A stretch of 64,000 nucleotides of DNA from NCBI GenBank assembly GCA_026122225.1, contig JANEZZ010002201.1, positions 434,001-498,000 of the forward strand. The letters run 5' to 3'. The position numbers and the translations under genes were made by a program. The stretch is from Heloderma charlesbogerti. Taxonomy: Eukaryota; Chordata; Lepidosauria; Squamata; Helodermatidae. Below are positions 1 to 10,267 of this stretch, one piece after another; the stretch's first letter is position 1; the number at the start of each line of letters is the position of its first letter. A model generated the notes under the pieces. That model was given only the letters and a program-made list of their open reading frames with translations, was not told where the DNA came from and made no database searches.

Positions 1-602
1 AGGGAGTGCCCCCAAATTGGGCAGAGGGACCTTCTATGAGTGAAGTACTTCCTCTTGCGGAAGGTCACTTCCTGTCATGGAAGACAGATCCTGGATCCAA
101 CCCTAGAGCTGTCTATGTGTATACATAAATATATATTGTTGGCTCTGAAAATCATGATAACAGAAATGGTACCTCTTTTAGATATGTGAGATATGGGGAC
201 TTTGGTTCAGAGGGGGTCTAACAAAACCAATATAAACTTCTGAATGTGGGCATGTATGTTGCATTTGTTATTTGCCTCTCTGGTAATCACAGCATCTGAC
301 CATTTGTGGCATGTGGGTGGCATGGGAGGATGTTAAGCCCAATGTTTGGGGAAGGTCTGGTAGCAACCTGTTACAGAGTTCACTACCAGAAGATGTGGTG
401 GGGGCCACTGGCCAGCCCCTAGGACAAAAGCAATAGCTTATCAGCAGCTATTAGCCATGATCGCTAATAGCCATAATATCTAATGGAACCTCTATATTTA
501 AAGGAACTTGTGGAAAGACCTTGTGCATAGACAACAAAGAGAACTGCATGGCCTGCTTATTAATTTCCAGATATCTACCTGGAGTAGGAAATACAATGCA
601 GA
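1..602. other. No gene recognised
   Basis: AT-rich sequence without a convincing exon or complete repeat. A short stretch near 370-410 resembles the CR1 3' region (GTTACAGAGTTCACTACCAG) but is too decayed to bound. Confidence 0.4.
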
Positions 603-610
603 ACTTAGAT

Positions 611-878
611 CAGGGGTGAGCAACACATGACCTGCAGGCTGCATGGGGCCTTGCCCCCCACTATGGCAAAAAAAGAAGAAGGGCGGTGTTAGCACTACAG
701 AGTGCTAAATGGGCAAAATTTAGCTTGGTTTGAAACTAAATTTGGCCTGTGTAGCACTCTGTAGCCTTTTTTTGGTTAATCTTTTGAGGCTCCCTGCAGT
801 GCCCTACTGAGTAAGGCCTCTGGTGGGGATCCATGGGGGTGAAAATGGCCCCCAGATCTCCCGAAGTTGCCCACCCCG
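611..878. mobile_element. Small hAT-type non-autonomous transposon
   Basis: The left end CAGGGGTGAGCAAC and the complement of the right end (CGGGGTGGGCAACT) form short terminal inverted repeats. The element is flanked by ACTTAGAT (603-610) and ATTTAGAT (879-886), an 8-bp TSD with one mismatch. Eight-base duplications and CAGGGGTG termini are typical of hAT transposons. There is no transposase reading frame. The interior is unique in this window. Confidence 0.7.
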
Positions 879-886
879 ATTTAGAT

Positions 887-2395
887 GGATCTTTACACTA
901 ATCTGTCAGGGCAGTTTTATGTTTTCAATGGAAACTGTAACAATCCTGGCATATTTTAATATGCTCAGTTCTGTTTAAAAGAAAGTAATAAACTGAACAG
1001 TAGGTGCTTTTTGATACAAACATGTGCCCTGTTTTCTCTTGCCCAACCATTTCCCATGCAATCTCTTGACTTAGTTTCAGAGACTTTTTTATAGACTCTT
1101 AAACCTGACTACCCTTCACTTTATGGTCTGTTATGCAGCTTGCCCTGTGCAATATCCTGCAGGTCTTTTTAAAGTCTGTTGAAGTACACTGATAAACGCC
1201 AACCAGTCTGCATTGTGTCTGGATTAAGAGACTGGGCTGGCAAGAGGTAAGGCCATTCAGAGGGTGAGGAAGGAGGAAGAGAGGCGAACCAGAAAGAAGT
1301 GCTGTTGTGGGCAGAGTCCATTTAATGAAACGTAAGTGAAGGTGGAACTGCTGATGCAGTTAACGAGACCAGAGTGAGAGAAACATTTGGGCACAGTGGG
1401 AACCTATGTACCTGAGAAGCATTTACCTTTGTACGAAGACAAGAAATTTATTTCTGGCTGAAAGAAATGATGCCAGTGCAAGCAGAATTACTACTTTCTG
1501 TCAACATCCTTCAACTGTGCATGTTGAGTTATAAAAGACTGAGTTAATAACTAACTTACTGAAGTATGCTGTTTTAGCTCCCAAGAACATAAATTCTCTG
1601 ACTATTTAATTCAAGGTAGCGTACTTTCCACTGTCTAGGAAGCTGCAGTCAACTCTCACACTCACTTTCATTTTCAGAGTCGTGCCTTTAGGCTAGAACT
1701 GAGCCAAACTTTTCTCAGAATAGACGTTTCTAATAACATTTCAGAGATTTCAAACCCCTGCCGCCCCAAAGAAGGCCACTTCACAGAGTTTTCCCTGAAT
1801 ATTTTAGTGCCAGGCACCATTCCCACCACCACCACCACCACCACCATACACACGCACAATGCCCCAGAACGACAGTACGTCCAGAGCATTGTAGAGAATA
1901 ACATAGTGGTCAGGCTGCCCGTGCACTTGCTGCAGCAGAAAAAGAAAAAAGAACCCGAGGAAAAATGACAGATGCCATGCTACTGCCGCCGCTAATGGTG
2001 AGCCCTATGCAGGAAAAAAAATGTTTGAAAGTTTCTCCCACTGGAAAAATTTAGGGAAATGATCCCCTCAATTTATCTGCCCTCAAACAGGGTGGAAAAT
2101 TTCAATAAGCCATTTGCACACAGTTCTTGTCAGGGTTGTATCTGAGCCCATCGAGTCCCAAAGCAGCTCTGATTCTGAGGAAGAGAGGCAACTTGTGGGG
2201 GAGGAACTTTCCCAGACTTCAGAGGCGCAGCTGGTGGGGGAGCCCCCCCTGTCACATCCCTGGGAGTAACAGCGAACAAGGTATGGAAAGGAAAGGACAA
2301 CCTGAACTTTTAGACGCAAAGCGCAGATGTAGGCACAAGCGAGAGATCGCAGGGGCAGAGCTTTGTTGCTCAGCCCGATTGGCTCGACATCAGCA
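887..2395. other. No gene recognised; one triplet microsatellite
   Basis: Ordinary non-coding sequence. The only structure seen is a CCA/ACC triplet run at about 1823-1846. The open frames here look like chance. Confidence 0.4.
1823..1846. repeat. (CCA)n microsatellite
   Basis: About eight uninterrupted CAC/ACC triplets. Its translation on the other strand gives a run of valines, a low-complexity artefact. Confidence 0.85.
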
Positions 2396-2403
2396 GCTGC
2401 GCC

Positions 2404-3099
2404 TAGGGATGTCAGAGAATTCCAACACAGACTCCAGTGAGGCCAGATTCTTTAGAATCCACCCCCCCAGAATCCGTGGCGGAACGGCCTCCGCCACCCC
2501 GCGGAATCCCCCTGGGACAGAACGTACCTGGCGGCGTATCCTGTGGCTCTGGTAGCGGCGGCGGCGGATGTGGCGGCGGATGTGGCGGCGGCGGCTCCAG
2601 CTGGTCTCCTGGCCGCTGCTGGGCTGCTGCGGCCACAAATGACGGCCGTCGTAGTGGCCGCCATTTGCGTCCTTGCAGTAAAGCCATGAATACAAAGAGC
2701 AGGGGCGCAAATGGCGGCCGCTACGCCATTTGCGTCCTTGCAGTAAGCCGTGATAGGCTACGTAAGTATTTACGTAGCCTATCACGGCAAAAGGGAGCCA
2801 CACAAATGGCGTAGCGGCCTATCATTGCCATGATAGGCTATGAAAATACTTACGCAGCTTATCACGGCTTACTGTAAGGATGGAAATGGCGTCCGCTACG
2901 ACGGCCGTCATTTGCGGCTGCAGCAGCCCGGCAGTGGCTGGAACGCCGGATGTGGCCAGCCCCGGCCGGTGGCTCCATGGAGCTGCCGCGGAGCGGAGCT
3001 GGCCGGGGAGGATTCCAGGGGGAAGGACGGAGCATGAGCACCTCGCCCCCACCGCGGATTGACCGGAGCGGAGCCAGGTAGGGATTTTGTACATCCCTA
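2404..3099 (+). mobile_element. Hairpin-core hAT element, copy 1
   Basis: A 696-bp GC-rich element starting TAGGGATGTCAGAG and ending TGTACATCCCTA. It is flanked by a perfect 8-bp TSD GCTGCGCC (2396-2403 and 3100-3107), which fixes the ends. It holds two copies of the family hairpin (2747-2788, nearly perfect with GATAGGCTACGTA arms; 2827-2868, decayed) and inverted AAATGGCGGC-type motifs (for example 2709-2718). Outward-facing splice-donor-like motifs lie near both ends (minus strand about 2521-2531; plus strand CAGGTAGGG at 3075-3083). There is no transposase. Overlapping open frames reflect the GC-rich, stop-poor sequence and are not taken as genes. Confidence 0.9.
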
Positions 3100-3107
3100 G
3101 CTGCGCC

Positions 3108-3397
3108 CAAAAGCATCATGGGAGAGGGGGAGATCTTCCCCTCCCACCCCTTAAGTTCAGAGAATTGCCACCCCTTTCCCAAACAGAGATCAACTGATGT
3201 ACTTTCCCTTTGAACCCCTAGATGGCTGTTCCTTTGTAGTTCTCTGAGTCTCTAGGAATTAGCATCTGTATGCCTCATTACGGTAAATGGAATTAAAGCC
3301 TTGGAAAGCAGCCCTTTTGTCTGAGTGTTGATTTGGCTATTGGAGTATTCAGTAAGCCTGACAGTTCAACTAGGCATTCCTTTCCATTATGCTGTTA
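3108..3397. other. No gene recognised
   Basis: Unique non-coding sequence between two transposons. Confidence 0.4.
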
Positions 3398-3631
3398 TTC
3401 TAAGACTGGGGTTTGGGATTTCTTTCAGCCTGAGGGCCACGTTCTGTTTTGGAGAGGTTGGTGGGGGGAGCTCATACCATTGGTGGGCAGGGCCAAAGGC
3501 AAAAAGGGCGGACCCCAAATACCAGCATATTATAGTTTAAAGCTCTTATTGCAAGTAACCAGAAATAGAGGAAGTCGCAATGGCGACTCCCTTGAAGAGG
3601 CCAATGACTGCCGACACATGTCCCGAGTTTC

Positions 3632-4596
3632 TAGGGGTGCACGAAAGTCACTTACCTGGTCTCACAGCTTGCTTCGCGGTGGGGGGGAGGCGCTTCGCTG
3701 CTCCCCCCGAAGTTCAGGCCGGGGGGGGGAGGAGTCCCTCCTTGCCCGGCCGAAATTCAGACCGGGGGGGAGGCTTCCCGCCTCGCCTGGCCGAAATTCA
3801 GGCCGGGGAGGAGGTGCCTCGCCTCGCCCGGCCGCGAAATAAAAAGTTAAAAAAAAACACAACGCCCCCGTGATAGGCTACGTGACGATTTACGTAGCCT
3901 ATCACGGCTAGATCTACAAAGTCAGCCGTGATAGGCTACGTTAATCGTCACGTAGCCTATCACGGGTGACTTAAAAAAAAAAAATGCGCGTACGCAAATG
4001 GCAGCCCCCATAGGGAGCCGCCATTCGCGTTCCTTATTTGGTCCCTGTAGTCTACGTAAAGATTTATGTAGACTACGGTGAAAATAAGGGCAACGCTATT
4101 TGCGTTGTCCTTATTTTCGCCATAGTCTACGTAAATCTTTACGTAGACTACAGGGACCAAATAAGGAACGCGAATGGCGGCTCCCTATGGAGGCCGCCAT
4201 TAGCCGTACGCGCTTTTTTTTTTTTTTTTTTTAAGTCACCCGTGATAGGCTACGTGACGATTAACGTAGCCTATCACGGCTGACTTTGCAGCTCTAGCCG
4301 TGATAGGCTACGTTAATCATCACGTAGCCTATCACAGGGGCGTTTTTTTTTTTTTTTTACTTTGCTTGTAACGGCGGCGGCGGCAGCTGGTCGAAAGACC
4401 GGCTGCCGCCCCTGCCCCTGATGAAGACCTGCCGAACTGCTGCCGGGACCCGCTGCCGGGAGGGACATTCGTGAAAGGTAAGTCCCATCCCGGGGGGGGG
4501 TGTGTGGAGAAGTTCTCCCCGAACAACCTTCGGAGGACCGAATGCGGTGGCGCTCAGCCCCCCGAAGTTTCGGGGAGAAATTCTCCCCCATCCCTA
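3632..4596 (-). mobile_element. Hairpin-core hAT element, copy 2, with giant nested palindrome
   Basis: A 965-bp element starting TAGGGGTGCACGAAAG and ending CCCCCATCCCTA, flanked by CGAGTTTC (3624-3631) and CGAGGTTC (4597-4604), an 8-bp TSD with one mismatch. The centre (about 3867-4337) is one long palindrome built from smaller palindromes: family hairpins at 3867-3908, 3925-3966, 4239-4280 and 4297-4337, plus two variants with TAGTCTACGTAAA arms at 4048-4077 and 4123-4152. A poly-A run on the left matches a longer poly-T run on the right. Outward splice-donor motifs sit at 3650-3659 (minus strand, CAG/GTAAGT) and 4474-4483 (plus strand, AAG/GTAAGT). The strand follows the end type used for copy 1. 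Confidence 0.9.
3867..4337. repeat. About 470-bp palindrome of palindromes
   Basis: The inverted repeat is centred near 4099 (CAACGC at 4091-4096 against GCGTTG at 4102-4107). The arms contain, from outside inwards, two 42-bp hairpins, a homopolymer run, a GCGTACGCAAATGGC-like segment, a TAGTCTACG hairpin and the centre. Slight arm offset comes from different poly-A and poly-T lengths. Confidence 0.85.
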
Positions 4597-4996
4597 CGAG
4601 GTTCCAGTTACAGAGCAGGGGGCTCGTGTGGCTGGGCTTCCGGATCACTGCAAAGCATGCCAAAGCAATTTGGAGCGACCTGACCTGCTTCCGGCTGCTT
4701 TGGGCCGATCCTCACCCACTTTGGGTGCAGCTGAAAGCAGCCAGCTTCTGCTTGGAATTCAGCTCTGGAAGTGAAGCAGTGCTGTGTACATTGTCCTAGT
4801 AACTAAGTCTCAAAGGAAGCATTTTAACCTTTTAGAATAGGGAAAAAACTGCACAAAAGCTAAGGAACCATCAAATGATAGGCCGTCAGGGGAAATGGGC
4901 ATGTGGCCATCTGGGGAACTATGGAGGGCTGGATTGGGACCCCAGGTTGGCCAAATTTGGTTACTGGGCTTGAGGGTCTGCACCCCTGTTCTAAGA

Positions 4997-6467
4997 AATG
5001 CAAACAAGTTACTTCTGGGACCAACAGCAGTAAAAATAGGAACATGTGACATTGCTTTATGCAGAATTCCTCTGCCCAACAAGTAATTTCCTGTAACTTT
5101 AAAGCTTGTATATTCTTATAAATACACATTCTCCTAATAAGAAATATAATGTGATCTATATTTTACCAAGGTAGTATGCTCCAAGACTAGCTTCACCAAC
5201 TATATTGTGCAGTCGATATGGTTTGGCAAAGGGTATGCCCTAGCAGGGCTAAAGATTCTTCTTGTTGATGGAGTCGAACCTACTTTGGTAGTCACTATAT
5301 AACTTTGAGATACCCTGGGGAGGGAAATGGCAGGCATCAATTTAGAATTAGAGGGAGAGAGGGAGAGAAAATACCTCTTCTAAAATGGCAGCAAATTAAT
5401 TAGAGATACCTTATAAATAATTTGTTACTTCTCTAAGTGATTTGACTAAAAGGCTTAATATTATAGCCCTGCTAGTTTTGGAAATGCATGTTACTATATT
5501 GTTCATTTCCCCATTTCAGCACCACAGTATTTACTTCCACAGGGCAAGGGCTGGAGCAAGGCAGGATATGATGGTACCATGTCACAGAATTCTCTAAATA
5601 GACATTTTAGTGAGAGGAAGACCAACTTGAGTATCATTTCAGTGGTAACAGATACTTAAGGCAATGTCTAGTTTGAACATCCTTTGATATGCAAGAGTTT
5701 AGTGCTTCTGTTCCTCTACATTCATGCAAAAAGTAGTACCTCACTTGAGAGACCTCATGATTGGGCAGACAGCACTGTAATAAACTTTAATGAGAGATAT
5801 TCAAGTTCATTAATGTTGTGCTTCTTTTAAATAAATTATATTTATTTGGGTAAAAAAAAAGCAAATTCAGAACTTTCTAGCTGAATGAAGACATTTCTCT
5901 GAATGAATCACCAAAAAGCAAATTATCTGGCAGTCTTTTTTCTTAATCATTCAAAGATCCTCAGACATAGTGGGACACAAAGTCTTAACTTTGTACAGAC
6001 CTAAGTATTTATTTATTATTATTTTATTTACAATATTTATATACTGCTCCACATTAAAGATTTAGGAGCAGTGAACAACAAAATAAAAGAATAAAACACC
6101 ATAGTGAAACAATTAAAACATTTTAAAAGAAACAGAGTATTTTCGGCTCATCCATGTTTCCTTGAAAGTAAGTCTGCTGAGTGTAGTGGGATTTACTTCC
6201 AGTAAGTGAGCATAGGATTACAGCCATCATTTTTAAGTGCTAACAGCCCAATTTTATAAGCCACTGCACAGAACAGCCAGTTTGACTGGACACTAGATTC
6301 CTAATGCCTTTGACAGAGCCCTGACTGTTGGGGCAGGATGTCCTGCTGGTTCGCCCTATCACAGTTGTGGCATTGGCAGAGGCAAGGATGGGACAGGATG
6401 TCCTCCATTCCTTCTGTGCCCCACCCCCACCTTGTGTAATATCCTCTGAGGAGTCACAGGCTATGAC
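4997..6467. other. No gene recognised
   Basis: AT-rich non-coding DNA. A reversed L2-like 3' tail may lie at about 6003-6065 (TTTATTTATT followed by a degenerate cell of the tail consensus). A short foldback remnant ending GCATAGGATTACAGCC is at about 6135-6226. Confidence 0.35.
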
Positions 6468-6945
6468 TAGGGATGGGTGAGAATTTGTATGATCCATGAT
6501 TTAGTAAGAGCATACCAAAATGTGCAAAATCCTATATAAACAGGGTGGAAAGAACATGACATTTAAAAAAAGATGCATGTGGGAGAAAGCAAAAACGACA
6601 GTTTTATCCATCCAGGCAGAGGGCTTTGAGTGTTTCACGTTTAAACATCTCAGTTTGAATCCTGGTTTATTCAACCATGTTTGTGGTATTCTATTATGGT
6701 TACCACCTCTTTTTCTGACAGCCCCCTCATTTTTAGCAGCTACATGGCAGGTAGGGTACGACATGGACCTTTATGTGCTGGAACTTTATGTACCTGTTGA
6801 ATTCGGCTGGTGCATATTTTGTTTGGTTCACTTTTTAAGAACTTACCAACGTTCACAATTTTCTTCATAAAGAAAGAATTGGAAAGAATTTGAGATTTAA
6901 AAAATCAGAATGTGGAAGAAGGCAAAACCAATTCGTACATCCCTA
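6468..6945. mobile_element. AT-rich hAT element with perfect TSD
   Basis: A 478-bp element starting TAGGGATGGGTGAGAATT and ending ATTCGTACATCCCTA, with perfect 8-bp TSD GCTATGAC at 6460-6467 and 6946-6953. It shares the TAGGGATG terminus with the GC-rich hairpin-core elements, but its body is AT-rich and has no such hairpins. Internal sequence is shared, in the opposite orientation, with 8275-8717. Confidence 0.85.
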
Positions 6946-7006
6946 GCTATGACTAGTCAGGAGGCAAGCTTACAGAGTATAGTCTTAATGCCTATACTTA
7001 TGATAG

Positions 7007-7196
7007 GAATGTAGGACGCTGCCTTATACAGAGTCAGACCATGGGTCCATCTAGCCCAGTACTGTCAACACTGACTGGCAGCAGCTCTCCAGGGTTTCCG
7101 GGGGGGATTCTTTCCTAGCCCTACCAGAGATGCTGGGGATTGAACCTGGGACCTTCTGCATGCAAAGCCGGTGCTCTGCCACTGAGCTACGGTGCC
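7007..7196 (-). mobile_element. tRNA-derived SINE with CR1-like 3' end
   Basis: On the minus strand the sequence begins with a tRNA-like promoter: TAGCTCAGTGGCAGAGCA (A box) followed by GGTTCAATCCCCAGC (B box). It continues into a body and a 3' end reading CTAGATGGACCCATGGTCTG, related to the squamate CR1 3' terminus, so mobilisation by CR1 machinery is likely. It is a retrotransposed SINE rather than a functional tRNA, since no cloverleaf follows the B box. Confidence 0.75.
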
Positions 7197-7199
7197 TAC

Positions 7200-8270
7200 A
7201 TGAATCTGAATCTGCAACAGAGCAGAATGCTAGATGCCTACAAAAGCTAGAGAATAACTGAGTGTCAGGTCCTTGTAGTGAGCTTCTGTTGCCCAGTTAA
7301 AGCCTTTGGCCTTGAATTCAAAATGTCTATTTCCTGCGTATAGTCTACTTCCTGTGCTAGCTTGGACCTTCTAGAGTACCCCGAACTATTACACGCCCAA
7401 TCCCTGCAGACTGCTGCCTGAACCTGTTCCTGGAATAGAGCATTGTTCTCCGAATATCCCTTGCTTAGTGATTACTGATTATCTTGATTACCTTTCTCAG
7501 ATCTTTACATTACCCTGGTTTTGCCAAGGCTATCCATTACCTGATGCTTTACTATTATGCTGAAGAGTCTTCTCTAACCAATTGTATCTTGCCTCAATTA
7601 CTCTGCATGATATTGAGCTACCGCATTTGATAAAAATGGTGCTCCAGATATAATGGCATGGGCACATCCTACTGTGTCAGAACAATGATATTCCAGGATG
7701 ACAATGCAGACCACAGTTTGACTAATGTGGCAGCACTTGATGTCCATCCTAAGTATGTATTAAGGCATAGTGGCTCATAGGACTATGCTCTTTTTCATTT
7801 AGATAGGCCAAATTCTTTTTCTAAGGTATGTATATATATTTTTCCCCATCCCATAGCAAATCATTCAGAATATTATTTACACTAATTTTTACTTTGTTTC
7901 TTGGGGATTAGTATTGTATCTTGCTTCTATTTAGCCATTTATTAAATTGAAGGTCACTCATTGAATGGGGGAGGGGTTGCTTAGTTTGACATCTGTCATA
8001 CTCAGTGACAGAACATTCTATTACTCTTTTTCTCAGAAATCTTCCTTCTGCCCCCAAGATTAAACTAGAAGTTTGTTTTGCTTCTCTCTGGATTTGTCCA
8101 TAAATGAACTTGAAAGGCCTTTGGAGTTGGAGTTTGTACTCTGCATGCAGCTGATCCCTGAGTCAGTCTACACATGTCACAGAACTGAGGAGACAAGCAG
8201 GGATTTCCCCCCAATCACCCCAGCCAGTTTCCCCTCAAGGGTCCAATGCCTAACCAAAATGTTAGTAATT
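7200..8270. other. No gene recognised
   Basis: AT-rich non-coding sequence without bounded repeats or convincing exons. Confidence 0.4.
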
Positions 8271-8274
8271 AACT

Positions 8275-8717
8275 GGGGATGGCGGAATCTGTCAGTTTTG
8301 CTTTCTCCCACATTCGAATTTCTTAAATCTCAAGTTCTTTCCCTGTCAAATAGAAGAACTTCGCATATTTTGGTAAATCGTTAGCAAAAAGGAACTGAAA
8401 TGAAAATCTCACCTATTTGCATCAGCCAAAATAGGTACAGCTATTTCCAGCATAGAGAGAACCATGAAGCCTCTCAGAAAAGGAGGTGGCGATGCAAGTA
8501 AGCACTACTAACAGGGTTGAATATACAGGGATTCAAACCCAGATTTTTTAGGGCTAAGCACTCAAAGCCCTGGGCCTGGATGGACAAATCTGTCAGTTTC
8601 AGTTTCTCCCACATTCAGTTTTTTCAGTCCCAAGTTCTTTTTGTCCTGAATATGGAGAACTTTGCACATTTTGGTAAATTCTTATCAAAACTGAACTGAA
8701 ATTCTCACCCCTCCTTA
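8275..8717. mobile_element. Decayed relative of the 6468-6945 hAT
   Basis: Shares several blocks with the element at 6468-6945 in reverse orientation, including CACATTTTGGTAAATTCTTA and TTTCTCCCACATTC. One internal segment appears twice (about 8287-8400 and 8590-8705). Possible TSD AATTAACT against AATTAAGG is only 6 of 8, so both ends are uncertain. Confidence 0.45.
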
Positions 8718-8726
8718 ATTAAGGCC

Positions 8727-9239
8727 AAACTAGACTATACATTAAATGTATTATTGCCTCCGCTACATTCAGTTTTGATGGAAGAGGGTATATAAAGCAA
8801 GGGAGAGAGCCAGTAAAAGAGACAAAGACCAGGCTGCAGCCAGAGCAAGAGCAACAAAGAACAGAGAGACAGCCAGAGCCTGAAGTGAGAGCAGAGTCTG
8901 AAGAGTGAGCAGGAAGAAGCAGCCTAGAAAAGTATAAGGACAGATAGGATAAAGGAACGTGTGTTTTGCAACTTTTATTTTCTTTTAAGGCCTTTTGTAT
9001 TACTCAGCTATATTGTATAAATACCTTTAGTTGTAATTTGTTTGCTTTAAATATACTGGTAAACTCTTGTGGTTAAACCCTACATCTAGAGTGTCAGTCA
9101 CCCCATGTCTACAGCCTAAAACCCACATTACTGGGAAGGGGAAGTTTAAAAGAAGGAAGATGGGACTCTTAAGGGGTTGCTCAGGGGGTCCAGGTCACAA
9201 GTCGAACCTTGACACCAATACTTGGATTAGAGCTTATTT
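8727..9239 (+). mobile_element. Possible LTR or promoter-bearing repeat
   Basis: A GGGTATATAAAGC TATA-box-like motif (8787-8798) is followed by a purine-rich leader and an AT-rich 3' part, a layout seen in retrotransposon LTRs. No flanking duplication, primer-binding site or partner LTR could be identified. It might instead be a chance TATA in ordinary DNA. Confidence 0.25.
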
Positions 9240-9294
9240 ATTTGATCTGTTGCAAAGAGAAAACTCTCTGGAAAAGACCCTGATGCTGGGAAAG

Positions 9295-10070
9295 GAAAGG
9301 TTCCTCCTATGCAAGTAGCGAGTCACTGCTGACTCCTAGAGGGACGCTGCTTTCACTGGCGTTTTCATGGCAGACTGTAGCAGGGTGGTTTGCCATTGCC
9401 TTCCCCAGTCATGACTACCTTTCCCCCAGCAAGCTGGGTACTCATTTTACTGACCTTGGAAGGATGGAAGACTGAATCAACCTGAGCCGGCTACCTGGGA
9501 CTAGGGGTGCACGAAAGTCACTTACCTGGTCTCGCAGCTTGCTTCGCGGTGGGGGGGGAGGCGCTTCGCTGCTCCCCCCGAAGTTCAGCCCGGGGGGGAG
9601 GCTTCCCTCCTCGCCCGGCCGAAATTCAGGCCGGGGAGGAGGCGCCTCGCCCGGCCACGAAATAAAAAGTTAAAAAAAACAACACCCCCGTGATAGGCTA
9701 CGTGACGATTAACGTAGCCTATCACGGGGGCGTTTTTTTTTTTTACTTTTCTTGGAATGGCGGCGGCGGCAGCCAGTCGAAAGACCGGCTGCTGCCCCTG
9801 CCCCTGTCGAAGCCCTGCCGAACCGCCGCTGCGACCCACCACCAGGAGCGACATTCAGGAAAGGTAAGTCCCATCCCGGGGGGGCGGAGAATTTCTCCCC
9901 GAAACTACTTCGGAGGGCCGAATACGTTGGCACTCGGCCCCCCGAAGTTTCGGGGATAAATTCTCCCCCATCCTTACCTGGGACCCAGCTTCTGTTGGGA
10001 TTGAACTCAGGTCGTGGGGAGAGTTTCAGTTGCAATACTGCCACCTACCACTCTGCGCCACACGAGGCTC
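9295..10070 (-). mobile_element. tRNA-derived SINE (Sauria/ACA type), interrupted by hAT
   Basis: Read on the minus strand, 10070 downward: GTGGCGCAGAGTGGTAGG (A-box region), then GAGTTCAATCCCAACAG (B box), then after the hAT insertion a conserved body (AGTAAAATGAGTACCCAGC; TGGGGAAGGCAATGGCAAAC). It is flanked by the 8-bp duplication TGGGAAAG (9287-9294 and 10071-10078) inside the BovB fragment. The family name is inferred from the body sequence. Confidence 0.8.
9502..9976 (-). mobile_element. Hairpin-core hAT element, copy 3 (innermost of nest)
   Basis: A 475-bp element starting TAGGGGTGCACGAAAG and ending CCCCCATCCTTA, with perfect 8-bp TSD CCTGGGAC (9494-9501 and 9977-9984). It is closely related to copy 2 but has a single family hairpin (9687-9728) in place of the giant palindrome. 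Outward splice-donor motifs are at 9520-9529 (minus strand, CAG/GTAAGT) and 9860-9869 (plus strand, AAG/GTAAGT). Confidence 0.92.
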
Positions 10071-10267
10071 TGGGAAAGACTGAAGGCAAAAGGAGAAGGG
10101 GACGACAGAGGATGAGATGGCTAGATAACATCACTGATGCAATGAATATGGACTTGAGCACGCTCCGCGAGAGAGCGCAGGACAGGAAGGCCTGGCGTGC
10201 TATGGTCCATGGGGTCACGAAGAGTCGGACACAACTGAACGACTGAACAACAAAAAATTTGATCTGT

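Larger units (their letters stand above)
3406..4988. mobile_element. Outer hAT element, split by hairpin-core copy 2
   Basis: The 8-bp sequence TTCTAAGA occurs at 3398-3405 and again at 4989-4996. The left end reads CTGGGGTTTGGG and the complement of the right end reads CAGGGGTGCAGACC, a weak but hAT-like inverted pair. Removing the nested 965-bp element and one copy of its TSD leaves about 610 bp. The flanking pieces are 3406-3631 and 4597-4988. The perfect TSD is the main support, because the terminal repeats have diverged. Confidence 0.6.
9251..10256 (+). mobile_element. 5'-truncated BovB 3' end, interrupted by a SINE
   Basis: The outer layer of a three-level nest. BovB 3' sequence (GAAAACTCTCTGGAAAAGAC at about 9259) is broken after 9294 and resumes at 10071 (TGGGAAAGACTGAAGG), ending with the family tail GACTGAACAACAA. 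The insertion is framed by the 11-bp TSD ATTTGATCTGT (9240-9250 and 10257-10267). Only the last 200 or so bases of the LINE are present. Sequence at both flanks resembles a reversed L2-type 3' tail. Confidence 0.85.

Noticed and set aside
2127..3094. Several overlapping frames of 60-142 residues
   Set aside because: They overlap on both strands inside a GC-rich transposon and share no known motif.
4860..5129. Minus-strand frames near 5 kb
   Set aside because: They cross the right boundary of the outer hAT element and match nothing recognisable.
7140..7196. Functional tRNA gene on the minus strand
   Set aside because: The A and B boxes are present, but the sequence continues into a SINE body with a CR1-like end and lacks an acceptor stem.
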